Positions 24,664 through 33,742 of a stretch of DNA of 64,000 nucleotides are shown one piece after another. Below the pieces are notes generated by a model. That model was not told where the DNA came from, did no database searches, and was given only the letters and a program-made list of their open reading frames with translations. Source of the stretch: Rhodospirillaceae bacterium (lineage in GTDB: Bacteria; Pseudomonadota; Alphaproteobacteria; Rhodospirillales; Rhodospirillaceae); contig JADZAK010000036.1 of assembly GCA_020852595.1 (NCBI GenBank), positions 28,386-92,385 on the forward strand, given 5' to 3'. The position numbers and the translations under genes are program-made. Position 1 is the first letter of the stretch. Every line of letters starts with the position of its first letter.

Positions 24664-27072
24664 ATGGAACAGAAGAAGATTACGCGCTCCGTACCGCCCG
24701 CCGACCTCGAGTGCCTGCGGGCCCTCGAGCAGAAGGTGCTGTGGCTCGCAAGCTGGACGATCCACAACGCCAATCACCTCCGGGATAACGGCGACGGCGT
24801 GAAGGTCGGCGGCCACCAGGCGTCGTCGGCGTCTCTCGCCACCATCATGACCGCGCTCTACTTCTCGGTGCTCCGTCCCCAGGACCGCGTCGCGGTGAAG
24901 CCGCACGCCAGCCCCAATCTGCATGCCATTCAATATCTCTACGGCCGCCAGAAGCTCGAAAAGCTGCAGAACTTTCGCGGTTTCAAAGGCGCGCAGAGTT
25001 ATCCGTCGCGGACCAAGGATACCTGCGACGTGGACTTCTCGACCGGCTCGGTGGGGCTCGGTGTCGCGCAGACGCTGTTCTCATCCCTTGTTCAGGATTA
25101 CGTGCACGCTCACGGCTGGTCCGGCCTCGACAAGGGCCGCATGGTCGCGCTCATCGGCGACGCCGAGATGGACGAAGGCAATATCTTCGAAGCCATGCTC
25201 GAAGGCTGGAAGCAGGGTTTGAAGAACTGCTGGTGGATCATCGATTTCAATCGCCAAAGCCTCGATGCCTGCACCCTTGAGGGCCTGTGGGAACGCTATG
25301 CTCAAGTCTTCCGCGACCTCGACTGGGATGTCGTCATCCTGAAGTACGGCGCCCTGCTTGAAGCCGCATTCCAGAAACCGGGCGGCGATACCTTGCGCGC
25401 CTGGATCGACGCCTGCCCGAACGCGCTTTATTCCGCGCTGACGTTCCAGGGCGGCGCGGCCTGGCGTAAAAGGCTGCTTACGGATCTTGGCGCCAACAAT
25501 GCGGCCGCCAGTCTCATCGCAGAGTACGATGACGCCGCGCTCGCGCAGTTGATGACCAACCTCGCGGGGCACGACCTTCCGACGCTGCTCGCCGCGTTCG
25601 GCGCGGTCACGCATGAACGGCCCGTTTGTTTTATCTGCTATACCGTGAAGGGTTTTGGTCTCCCGCTCGCGGGCCACAAGGATAATCACGCCGGCCTCAT
25701 GAACCTCGCCCAAATGGACGAGTTCCGGGCGCGCATGAAGATCCGTGACGGCCACGAGTGGGATCCGTTCGAAGGGCTTGATCTCCCGGCCGAGCGCCTC
25801 AAGGCTTTCCTGGCGCGGACCCCCATGGCCACCGCCGGCGAGCGTCAGCACGCCGCGCCGGCAATTCCGGTTCCGGCGGAGATCGAACTCGTCATCGCGG
25901 ACACCATGTCGACCCAGGCGGGATTCGGCACCGTCATGAACAATCTCGGCAAAGTCGAGAGCGCGTTCGTGGAGCGTGTCGTCACGACGTCGCCGGACGT
26001 CACGGTCTCGACCAACCTGGGCGGATGGGTGAACCGCCGCGGCTTGTTCTCGAAAGACGCGCGCGGCGATATCTTCAGGGACCAGAAGGTGCCTTCGACC
26101 TTCAACTGGTCGGCGTCGCCCTCGGGCCAGCACATGGAACTCGGCATTGCCGAAGCGAATCTTTTCATCCTGCTTTCGGCGCTGGGACTTTCGCATACGA
26201 TCAGCGGCGCGCGCCTCATTCCCATCGGCACGCTCTACGATCCCTTCATCGCGCGCGGCCTCGATGCCCTCAACTACGCCTGTTACCAGGACTCGCGCTT
26301 CATGCTCGTGGCGACGCCGTCCGGGATCAGCCTTGCGCCGGAGGGCGGCGCGCATCAATCCATCGGCACGCCGCTGATCGGGATGTCCCAACCGGGCCTG
26401 ACGTCTTTTGAGCCGGCCTTCGTGGATGAATTGCTCGCCATGATCTTGTGGTCGTTCGCGCATCTCCAGAAACACGATCCGGATGCTCCTGGCGGCGCGA
26501 ACCTGCTTCACGACGATAAAGGCGGCTCCGTCTACCTGCGCCTCTCCACGCGTCCGCTCGAGCAGCCAAAACGCGAGATGACGGGCGCTCTGCGTCAGGA
26601 CATCATCGACGGCGCCTACTGGATGCGCGAGCCGGGCCCCAACTGCCCGGTCATTGTCGCCTATACCGGCGTCGTCGCGCCCGAAGCGATCAACGCCGTC
26701 GGCCTGATGGCCGAGGACCGCCGCGATATCGGCCTGCTCGCGGTGACCTCCGCCGACCGCCTGTACGCCGGGTGGACGGCGTCGCACAAGGCGCGGGAGC
26801 AGGGCCATGACGGGGTCTCTCACATCGAACGCCTGCTCGGCCGTCTGCCGCCAAGCTGCGCCATCGTCACGGTGATCGACGGACATCCCGCAAGCCTGGG
26901 CTGGCTCGGGGCGGTCGGCGGCCACCGGGTCCGGGCGCTCGGGGTCGATCAGTTCGGTCAGACCGGTTCCGTTGCCGATTTGTACCGCCACTATGGGATC
27001 GATACGCAGGCCATCATTTCGGCGGTGCAGCATCTTACGCAGGGGCGGCCGATCCGCTATTCGGGCGCCTGA
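24664..27072 (+). CDS. AceE-like homodimeric 2-oxoacid dehydrogenase E1 / transketolase-family enzyme
   Basis: An 802-residue thiamine-diphosphate enzyme. The segment WTIHNANHLRDNGDGVKVGG, the cofactor motif GDAEMDEGN (165-173) through IDFN (193-196), and the later transketolase-type pyrimidine domain and C-terminal domain match the family of pyruvate dehydrogenase AceE. At 802 residues it is about 85 shorter than E. coli AceE. No E2 or E3 gene adjoins it, so it may not be the main pyruvate dehydrogenase; it could act on another 2-oxoacid or as a ketolase. GGAGG lies 7 bases before ATG 24664. It appears to be monocistronic. Confidence 0.8.
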   Translation: MEQKKITRSVPPADLECLRALEQKVLWLASWTIHNANHLRDNGDGVKVGGHQASSASLATIMTALYFSVLRPQDRVAVKPHASPNLHAIQYLYGRQKLEKLQNFRGFKGAQSYPSRTKDTCDVDFSTGSVGLGVAQTLFSSLVQDYVHAHGWSGLDKGRMVALIGDAEMDEGNIFEAMLEGWKQGLKNCWWIIDFNRQSLDACTLEGLWERYAQVFRDLDWDVVILKYGALLEAAFQKPGGDTLRAWIDACPNALYSALTFQGGAAWRKRLLTDLGANNAAASLIAEYDDAALAQLMTNLAGHDLPTLLAAFGAVTHERPVCFICYTVKGFGLPLAGHKDNHAGLMNLAQMDEFRARMKIRDGHEWDPFEGLDLPAERLKAFLARTPMATAGERQHAAPAIPVPAEIELVIADTMSTQAGFGTVMNNLGKVESAFVERVVTTSPDVTVSTNLGGWVNRRGLFSKDARGDIFRDQKVPSTFNWSASPSGQHMELGIAEANLFILLSALGLSHTISGARLIPIGTLYDPFIARGLDALNYACYQDSRFMLVATPSGISLAPEGGAHQSIGTPLIGMSQPGLTSFEPAFVDELLAMILWSFAHLQKHDPDAPGGANLLHDDKGGSVYLRLSTRPLEQPKREMTGALRQDIIDGAYWMREPGPNCPVIVAYTGVVAPEAINAVGLMAEDRRDIGLLAVTSADRLYAGWTASHKAREQGHDGVSHIERLLGRLPPSCAIVTVIDGHPASLGWLGAVGGHRVRALGVDQFGQTGSVADLYRHYGIDTQAIISAVQHLTQGRPIRYSGA

Positions 27073-27093
27073 CAAAAGGCCTCGCGCCCGGCA

Positions 27094-27107
27094 TTGACCG
27101 GAATCAA
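27094..27107. promoter_or_regulatory. FNR/Dnr-type box
   Basis: TTGAC-CGGA-ATCAA matches the TTGAT-N4-ATCAA consensus of FNR/FixK/Dnr regulators at 9 of 10 positions. It lies 69 bases before the ATG of the cytochrome c' gene and forms the tip of a larger inverted repeat (27084-27119). Anaerobic or nitric-oxide control of that gene is expected. Confidence 0.55.
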
Positions 27108-27175
27108 TGTCCCGGGCGCCCGCCGCCGCCAGACTGTCACCCAGGATTTACAGCGCGAAATCAGGAGGGAAACAT

Positions 27176-27610
27176 ATGCGTGGTTTTGGTGCAGCTATCG
27201 GTATTCTGGCGGTCTTGAGCGGCTCCGCGAGCGCCCTCGCGGCCGAGGACAAGGACACAATCGAATACCGCCAGCACATTATGAAGGCTCTCGATGCCCA
27301 GGTCGCTGTTCTGGGTATGATCCTGTCGGGGGCCGCGCCCGAGGATAATCTCCAAAGCCACCTCGATACCATCGCCCTCATCTCCCAAGGCGCCCTTCAG
27401 AGCTTCGAAGCCAAGGTGCCCGGCGGCGAATCCACTCCGGAAGTCTGGACCAAATGGGCCGACTTCCAACAGCGCATGAACACGTTTGCCGCGGCCACCG
27501 TCAAAGTGGCCACGATTATGCGCGAACAAGGCAAAGACGCCATCATGAGCGAGGTCGCTCCGGCTCTCTCCTGCAAGTCCTGCCACGACGTTTACCGCGT
27601 CAAGAAATAA
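27176..27610 (+). CDS. Cytochrome c' family haem protein
   Basis: A 144-residue periplasmic c-type cytochrome. The signal peptide ends near SALAAED. The mature protein is a predicted four-helix bundle with the haem motif at the very C-terminus: CKSCH (Cys133, Cys136, His137) followed by Arg141, the CxxCHxxxR pattern of class II cytochromes c'. The family binds nitric oxide at a five-coordinate haem and protects against nitrosative stress. GGAGGGAAAC before ATG 27176 fixes the start. An FNR-type box upstream fits this role. Its 3' end overlaps that of the convergent phospholipase gene by 11 bases. Confidence 0.88.
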   Translation: MRGFGAAIGILAVLSGSASALAAEDKDTIEYRQHIMKALDAQVAVLGMILSGAAPEDNLQSHLDTIALISQGALQSFEAKVPGGESTPEVWTKWADFQQRMNTFAAATVKVATIMREQGKDAIMSEVAPALSCKSCHDVYRVKK

Positions 27611-29723
27611 GCTTCGTTCCCATCGCCGGGTCGCTGACGCCGTGTTCACCGGTTTCAGCGCGCCCGGCGGCACGGCGCGTTAGCCCCGCGCCGGAAAGCG
27701 TGAAATCGTACCAGTTTCCGCTTTCGGCAACGGACCACGCCTTGCTCGTCCGGCCGCCGGCCGCGATTGAGAGCTCTTCACCCGCCAGTCCGTACGCATT
27801 GTGCTCCAGCTTGAGAGTCGCGGGAGCCTTGCCCGTATTGCGGATCACCAGTTGAAGTTTCCGGGTCTTGGCCTGGTAGGTCACGTCGATCTCGGCCTGC
27901 GGGCCGGCCGCATCGCCCGCGAAGTCGCGGCGGAAGCCGTTTGGCGCGAGGACGAACAAGTCATAGCGGCCATTGTCCGCGGCGGTATCCCAAACATCTG
28001 AAATACGCTTGCCCGCTTCGACCGTATAGCGCCTCGGGATGCGGTCGAGATGCAGCCGGTCGTAAACATGGAACACCGCGCCTTGTTTGCCGGTATTGCG
28101 GAAATCGATCGTGATTGTCTTGGCATCGACCTTGGACACGGCATTGAACGCGTACGGCAGCGCTCGCGAGGGACGCACGCCCGTTTCCTGGAACAAGGCC
28201 TCGTGCCTGGCCGGCGGCAGGATGCGCGGGCGCTGGATGTGATCGAGCACGATGGCCGAGGCGCCGCTGACGTCAGGCAACTTCGGGAAGGTAGGATCGT
28301 TCGGTGTTACGAAGTCGAAGGCCGAGGTCAAATCGCCCGAGACCGCGCGGTGCCACGGGGTGATCGCCGGGATGACGACGCCGAAGCGCTTTTCCAGAAA
28401 CTGGCCGACGGAAGTGTGATCGAACACCTGCGAGCTCACCCAGCCGCCCTTGCTCCAGGGCGAGACCACATACATCGGAACGCGCGGGCCCATGCCGAAA
28501 GGGCGCACCAGGCCGCTCCAATCGTCCGTCTTGGCGATGTGCTTACGGTCGGGATCGTGAAAGTAGTGGCCGGCGAGATCGAGGGTCGCCTTGCCCTGCA
28601 TCACGCCGTCGCGGTCATAGGACGGCGGCGCCGGGGGCGCCAGATGATCGAACAGGCCGTCGTTCTCGTCGAAGGTCTGGAAGAAGACCGTGCTCGCCCA
28701 AACCTCGGGGTTGGACGTCAGGGCTTGAAGCACGCGCGCCGTGAACTCGGCTCCTTCCAATGGCGTCGATGCGCTCGGGTGCTCCGAATAGGGCGGTGAG
28801 GGCAGGATCCACGACACCGCCGGCAGCATGCCGTTCATGACATCGCGCTTCAGCTGCTCCAGTGACCACCAGCTCATGCCTTTTTCGTAAAGCGCGTCGC
28901 CCGGCTTGCAGGTGCGGAAGCTCTCGAACGCGAGGCCGCCGTGCATCGCGCCGGTCCAGTTGTTGTTCGGGTCCTGATAGATGCGCCAACTCACGCCGGC
29001 CTTCTCAAGGACGTCCGGAAGAGTCGGCCAGCGCAGGTTATTGCCGGCATAGGTGTAGCCGGGCTTCGGCAGCGCACCCTTGACCCAGCAGCGAAAATTG
29101 TCGGGCTCCGAGTATTCGTCCGTCGCGTTGACGCCTTTGGCGCGCAGCTCCGGATCGTTGCTGGCGCCCGACCAGAACACCACGCGGTTCGGGTCCGTGC
29201 CCGCGGTTACGGAACAATGATAGTGGTCGCAGATGGTGAAGGACTCGGCGAGCGCGAACTGGAACGGGATATCGTCGCGGCGATAGTGGCCCATGGTGTA
29301 AGGCGTCTTGTAGCGCGGCCACTCGGTCATGCGGCCCTGGCCCCAGGCGCCCTGCGCATCGGCATAGGAGTGCGGCGTGCCCGGCACGCGCAAGGCATCG
29401 GTGGTCTTGGTGTCCAGGTGGAACGGCATCATCTGGGATTCGCCGTCGGACTGGATCCAGACGTTCCTGCCGCCGTCCTGCGGGATCGGGTGACGGTCGC
29501 CGAACCCGCGCACACCGCGCAGGCTGCCGAAGTAATGATCGAAGGAGCGGTTCTCCTGCATCAGGATCACGATGTGCTTCACATCCTTGATCGTGCCCGT
29601 GACCTGCTTGGCTTGAACGGCCAGAGCATCCCGGATAGCCGCGGGCAGAGCGGCAAGGGCCGCGCCCGCGCCGGTGGCGCTCGCGGCGGTCTTCAGGAAT
29701 GAACGTCGATTCTGATCGGCCAT
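27600..29723 (-). CDS. Tat-exported phosphocholine-type phospholipase C
   Basis: A 707-residue phosphoesterase of the Pseudomonas PlcN/PlcH type, hydrolysing phosphatidylcholine or sphingomyelin to diacylglycerol or ceramide plus phosphocholine. The N-terminus has a twin-arginine signal (NRRSFLK, then an Ala-rich stretch). The catalytic domain begins VILMQENRSFDHYFGSLRG, and the last ~200 residues contain two beta-sandwich repeats typical of the family (DUF756-like). ATG 29723 follows AGGGGACC; the longer frame from 29840 would mask the Tat signal. Three GTGA units spaced 11 bp apart lie 60-85 bases upstream and look like a Pho box, matching the phosphate-starvation role of these enzymes. Confidence 0.9.
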   Translation of the reverse strand: MADQNRRSFLKTAASATGAGAALAALPAAIRDALAVQAKQVTGTIKDVKHIVILMQENRSFDHYFGSLRGVRGFGDRHPIPQDGGRNVWIQSDGESQMMPFHLDTKTTDALRVPGTPHSYADAQGAWGQGRMTEWPRYKTPYTMGHYRRDDIPFQFALAESFTICDHYHCSVTAGTDPNRVVFWSGASNDPELRAKGVNATDEYSEPDNFRCWVKGALPKPGYTYAGNNLRWPTLPDVLEKAGVSWRIYQDPNNNWTGAMHGGLAFESFRTCKPGDALYEKGMSWWSLEQLKRDVMNGMLPAVSWILPSPPYSEHPSASTPLEGAEFTARVLQALTSNPEVWASTVFFQTFDENDGLFDHLAPPAPPSYDRDGVMQGKATLDLAGHYFHDPDRKHIAKTDDWSGLVRPFGMGPRVPMYVVSPWSKGGWVSSQVFDHTSVGQFLEKRFGVVIPAITPWHRAVSGDLTSAFDFVTPNDPTFPKLPDVSGASAIVLDHIQRPRILPPARHEALFQETGVRPSRALPYAFNAVSKVDAKTITIDFRNTGKQGAVFHVYDRLHLDRIPRRYTVEAGKRISDVWDTAADNGRYDLFVLAPNGFRRDFAGDAAGPQAEIDVTYQAKTRKLQLVIRNTGKAPATLKLEHNAYGLAGEELSIAAGGRTSKAWSVAESGNWYDFTLSGAGLTRRAAGRAETGEHGVSDPAMGTKLIS

Positions 29724-29782
29724 AATACGGTCCCCTACTGAACGGTTGGACGGCAGTGTCGTCATCGGCGGTGTCTGTTTGC

Positions 29783-29808
29783 GTGAAACCACCGTGAAGA
29801 GTGCGTGA
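29783..29808 (-). promoter_or_regulatory. Putative Pho box upstream of phospholipase C
   Basis: GTGA at 29783, 29794 and 29805 gives three units at exact 11-bp spacing; read on the minus strand they are TCAC. PhoB sites consist of 11-bp direct repeats built on a (C)TGTCAC/T core. Position is 60-85 bases before the phospholipase start. Confidence 0.6.
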
Positions 29809-29841
29809 CGTTTTGGCGGGAGGCGCATCCCGCATCTCACT

Positions 29842-29878
29842 TCACGCCGACGTCACGTCCGCTTCACGCCGTTGTCAC
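29842..29878 (+). promoter_or_regulatory. Putative tandem Pho box upstream of the receptor at 29974
   Basis: TCAC at 29842, 29853, 29864 and 29875, four units at exact 11-bp spacing, each preceded by CT, CG or TG as in PhoB half-sites. Two units share the longer repeat CTTCACGCCG. The array ends about 96 bases before the receptor ATG and mirrors the one facing the phospholipase. Confidence 0.65.
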
Positions 29879-29973
29879 CTCGCGCGCGTATAGCAGCGCG
29901 TCTGCCGGAGATGCGCGTGGGCGAGGGCGCGTCTTTTCCTTGTGCAGGGGAAATCACCAAGGAGATATTTGAA

Positions 29974-32748
29974 ATGTCCGATGGACATAACAGAGAAATC
30001 GCGCCGGCTCGCGGCCGCTCACGTTTTACCACCACCTCATTCGCCGCAATCTTGCTGACGTCGTGCAGCCTGACGAGCATCGCGCATGCACAGGCCGCCT
30101 CCGATACCGATAAGGCGCGGCAACTCGCGGCCGCGCAGCAGGAGCTTCACGATGCGCAGGACCGCGTGGCGCAGGCTCAGCGTGAGCTGGAAGCTGCGCA
30201 ACGCGAACTCGCCGCTGCCGGCGGCGCGCAGGACCCCGTTGTTCAGGAAGCCGAGCCGGCCCCGCAGCAACTCGCACAGAATCATCAGGTTGCCGACGCC
30301 GGCATCGAAACCATCACGGTCGAAGGCCAGCGCATCAACCGCGAAGCGGTTTCAGATACCGCTATCGACTTCTCCAAGTACGGCACGCAGGTCCAGGTCA
30401 TCAGCGATGCCGAAATCGCCACGGGCGGTTTCACCAACTTCGCCGAACTGGCCGGCGGTCTCATCCGCGGCGCCAACGTCGGTTATTCACCGGACGAAGG
30501 CGAATTCACCATCCGCATCGACGGCGGCACCGACCGCGACACGCTGCTGCTCGTCGACGGGGTTCCCACCTTCGACCGCGGCACGCCGCTGGAAGACATC
30601 TGGGGCGCGACCGCCATCGACCCGCGGGTGATCGACTCCGTTGAAATATTCCGCGGCGGTCAGAGCCTTTATTACGGCGGCAACGGCGGCCTGGGCGTCG
30701 TATCGGTGAAGTACAAGCAGCCGGACGGCACCTTCAGGGGCGACATGGGCGTCTATTACGGTTCGTTCAAAACCCGTGAAATCTACGGCAACGTGTCCTT
30801 CCCGATCGACGCGGAAGGCCGGCACAGCCTGATGTTCTACGGCCGCTCCTACGCGACCGACTCCAATCCGATTTTCGATCGCGAGGCCTATTCGGACACC
30901 GTCCTGGAAGTCGGGGGCAAACACGACTTCCCGTACGAATATAAGTCCATCGGCGCCAAGTATCTGTGGAAGATGGGTGACGAGACCGAACTGCGCCTCG
31001 GCGCCGAGCTGGTCGGCACCTCGTTCCACGATCCGTTCCCGACGGACCACGTCTACAATCCGAACTGGGTCGACTTCCCGAAGTATAGCCTCCAGTTCCA
31101 CAGCCAGGTCACCGATAAGCTCAAGGTGGAAGCCGAGGCTTATTACTCGGCGCCTGAACTCTGGAACACCGAAGTCGACGTGCAGATCTGCCGTATCCCG
31201 CAGAGCGTGCTCAACCCGGCGACGGGCCGCCCGTTCACGCTTGCGTCGGATTTCGAAGCCTTTGCGCGCGCCAACAACATCCCAACGGGCTGCGTGACCA
31301 ACCCGGACGGCAGCACCAAGGCCGACGGCGTATCGCGTCAGGGTTACTATGTCGACGCCAACGGCCAGATCAAAGGCACGCTCCAGAACCCGTTCCGCAT
31401 CGGCGATCCGATGGGCACCGTGGTGCAGACCATCGCCAACTTCGGTTCGGGCGGGCCTGTGAAGGGCTACGGCGAAGGCACCCAACTCCGCGCCGGCTTC
31501 GTGGACTACGGCGCCAACGTGCGCGGCAAGTACCAGATCACCGATTGGTTAGCCACTGTTGTGGGTGTGCAGCGCACGACCTCCTACGACGCCTCGGCCG
31601 ATGATTACGGCGTGTCGAAAGCGCACATCAACACCACCGGCATCTATGGCGACGTGCAGCTTGACCTCCCGATCCTGGAGGGCGCCAACGTGTCCTTCGG
31701 CGCCCGCAAGGACTTCAACAACCTCTTCGCCGACAACCTGATCTGGAAGTTCTCGGCCCGCCAGGAATTCGGTTCGGGCATCTACGCCCGCGCCAGCGGC
31801 GGCACCTCCTACAACAGCCCGCGCGCCCAGGAAGCCGGTCTGTTCGGCAATACCCGCAACAATCCGACCATCAAGCCGCAGGAAGTCGAAACCTACGCCG
31901 CCGGCGTCGGTATCAACGGTGACGTCATGGGCGGCACCTTCAACGTCGAAGCCGGTTACTTCACCACCGACATCACGAACCTGTTCGGCAGCGCCGCGAT
32001 CCGCGACGTGTGTCCGGGTGTCGACCCGTCGCGCACGATCAATCCGAACATCATCACGCCGGTGGAGTTCTGCCGCACGTTCGCAAGCTTCGGCCTCACG
32101 GGCCTCAGCACGGCGTTTTTCAACACGAAGGCGCAGCAGAACATCAAGGGCTACACCCTGGATGTCTCCGTCGACCTCGATCAGATCCAGGCGGACGTCA
32201 GCTTCACCAAGCAGGAATCGCTTGAACCGAACCCGATCTTCGGCCTGATGGCTTTGCGCGCGGGCACGGGCGCGGCCCTGACGACGGTGGTTCCGGGCGC
32301 GGCGGGCGCCAACCCGACCCGTCAGGCGGGCGAACGTCCGGAGTGGATGATCTCGGCCCTCATGACCTACACCCCGACCGAACGTTGGGTGATCGCGCTC
32401 AATCCGCGCTGGCAGGGTCCCGAGTGGCTCTATGTCCAGAACAACGCGGCGCGCTTCGTCGACGCGTCAGGCGCCCGCACCAACCCGGACGTCAACTTCG
32501 GCAACTACTTCGTGCTCAACGGCTCCGTCCAGTACTACCTCGGCGAAGAGATGCAGCATCGTTTCCTGCTGCGCGCCGTCAACATCCTGGACAAAAAGTA
32601 CTCCGAGCGCGGCGGCAACGCGGACAAGTCGTTCCACCGCGCGGGCGTGCGCGGCGAGATCGGCGTCAACGACCCGTCCTACTACTATACCTACCAGTTC
32701 TACGGTAAGCCGCGGTCGTTCTATCTGCAGTACGCCTACCAGTTCTAG
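29974..32748 (+). CDS. TonB-dependent receptor with N-terminal periplasmic coiled coil
   Basis: A 924-residue receptor unlike the tandem array. After a signal peptide (to about AHAQAA, residue 42) comes a heptad-rich helix (about 46-83: ARQLAAAQQELHDAQDRVA and on) and a Pro/Gln linker. The TonB-box-like IETITVEGQR (111-120), plug and barrel follow. It ends in the aromatic QYAYQF expected for BAM recognition. AAGGAG upstream of ATG 29974 selects this start. The upstream tandem Pho box and the divergent phospholipase C suggest uptake of phosphate esters or phosphocholine-type products under phosphate limitation (inference). The coiled coil may mediate periplasmic partner binding. Confidence 0.9.
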   Translation: MSDGHNREIAPARGRSRFTTTSFAAILLTSCSLTSIAHAQAASDTDKARQLAAAQQELHDAQDRVAQAQRELEAAQRELAAAGGAQDPVVQEAEPAPQQLAQNHQVADAGIETITVEGQRINREAVSDTAIDFSKYGTQVQVISDAEIATGGFTNFAELAGGLIRGANVGYSPDEGEFTIRIDGGTDRDTLLLVDGVPTFDRGTPLEDIWGATAIDPRVIDSVEIFRGGQSLYYGGNGGLGVVSVKYKQPDGTFRGDMGVYYGSFKTREIYGNVSFPIDAEGRHSLMFYGRSYATDSNPIFDREAYSDTVLEVGGKHDFPYEYKSIGAKYLWKMGDETELRLGAELVGTSFHDPFPTDHVYNPNWVDFPKYSLQFHSQVTDKLKVEAEAYYSAPELWNTEVDVQICRIPQSVLNPATGRPFTLASDFEAFARANNIPTGCVTNPDGSTKADGVSRQGYYVDANGQIKGTLQNPFRIGDPMGTVVQTIANFGSGGPVKGYGEGTQLRAGFVDYGANVRGKYQITDWLATVVGVQRTTSYDASADDYGVSKAHINTTGIYGDVQLDLPILEGANVSFGARKDFNNLFADNLIWKFSARQEFGSGIYARASGGTSYNSPRAQEAGLFGNTRNNPTIKPQEVETYAAGVGINGDVMGGTFNVEAGYFTTDITNLFGSAAIRDVCPGVDPSRTINPNIITPVEFCRTFASFGLTGLSTAFFNTKAQQNIKGYTLDVSVDLDQIQADVSFTKQESLEPNPIFGLMALRAGTGAALTTVVPGAAGANPTRQAGERPEWMISALMTYTPTERWVIALNPRWQGPEWLYVQNNAARFVDASGARTNPDVNFGNYFVLNGSVQYYLGEEMQHRFLLRAVNILDKKYSERGGNADKSFHRAGVRGEIGVNDPSYYYTYQFYGKPRSFYLQYAYQF

Positions 32749-32760
32749 GCTTCGAAAACG

Positions 32761-32785
32761 GGGCGGATCCATTTAGGGTCCGCCC
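32761..32785 (+). terminator. Possible terminator hairpin
   Basis: 10-bp imperfect stem (GGGCGGATCC against GGGTCCGCCC) with an ATTTA loop, 12 bases after the receptor stop. It lacks a T-tract. Confidence 0.45.
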
Positions 32786-32937
32786 TGGAAGCTTGGGGGC
32801 GATGATCTCACGCCGCCCGCGCGTGGGTCGCAACTTCTGCGGTTCGATGCCACCATCGATACCCGCGACGGCTAGCGGCCCTCCCGGCGACCGGCTAAAA
32901 AAGCCGGGCCCGGCGCCTTGGCCGGGCGAGCGGGAGA

Positions 32938-33741
32938 ATGCGTGTGCAGTTAGCGACCTTGCGCCTTCGTGATGGAAATCGCGTCGCCACTCAGATGCCG
33001 GGCGACGAAGTCACGGCGCGCGCCGTCGGCGTATGTGTGAACACGCCGGCCGATGCCCCGGATATACGGCTTTCTTTCAAAGGCCCCGAGAATCAGCCCA
33101 TCGAACTGCATGCCCGCGAGATCGTGGGCATCGAGATGGATCCGCCCTATTGCCTGATCGAGAATTTCCTGTCTCCGGAAGAAGTCGAGCGTGCGATGGC
33201 TCACGCGCTCGCGCATGAAGCCCAGTTCCGGGATTCGACGGTCTCACTGGCGGGCAACCAGGGCGAATTCAAGCCGGATTACGAACTCCGCCGCTCGCGC
33301 ATCCTGGACAACGTCGCCGATGTCGCGCCCATGGTCGGCCAGGCGCTGTTCAAGGCGATGCCGCGGATTTTCACCGCCATCGGCATGCCGCCGATCAACT
33401 TCCGCTCCATGGAGCTGCAGTTATCGGCGCACGGCGACGGCGATTACTTCAATACCCACACGGACAACGGCCTGCCCGACATCGCGCATCGCACCGTCAC
33501 CTTTGTCTATTATTTCCACCGCGAACCGAAGCGGTTCACCGGCGGGCATCTCAAGCTCTACAAGACCGTGATCCACGAAGGCACGCATTCCTTCGGCGAC
33601 CTCGTGGCCGATATCGACCCGCCGGGCAATGGCCTCATGGTGTTCCCGAGTTACATCCAGCACGAGGTCACGTCCATTCAATGCCCATCGTCGGCCCTTG
33701 AGGACCAGCGGCTGACGTTGAACGGCTGGCTGGTGGCCTAA
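32938..33741 (+). CDS. 2-oxoglutarate/Fe(II)-dependent oxygenase (prolyl-4-hydroxylase-like)
   Basis: A 267-residue protein. A C-terminal double-stranded beta-helix domain (about 70-265) has the Fe(II) facial triad His174 and Asp176 (NTHTDNG) with His242 (QHEV), plus Arg258 for 2-oxoglutarate. These enzymes hydroxylate protein side chains or small molecules. The N-terminal 60 residues are an extra segment of unknown role. GGGAG is only one base from ATG 32938, so the GTG at 32944 is an alternative start with better spacing. It lies 189 bases after the Pho-box receptor and stops one base from the convergent receptor gene. The substrate is unknown. Confidence 0.8.
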   Translation: MRVQLATLRLRDGNRVATQMPGDEVTARAVGVCVNTPADAPDIRLSFKGPENQPIELHAREIVGIEMDPPYCLIENFLSPEEVERAMAHALAHEAQFRDSTVSLAGNQGEFKPDYELRRSRILDNVADVAPMVGQALFKAMPRIFTAIGMPPINFRSMELQLSAHGDGDYFNTHTDNGLPDIAHRTVTFVYYFHREPKRFTGGHLKLYKTVIHEGTHSFGDLVADIDPPGNGLMVFPSYIQHEVTSIQCPSSALEDQRLTLNGWLVA

Positions 33742-33742
33742 C

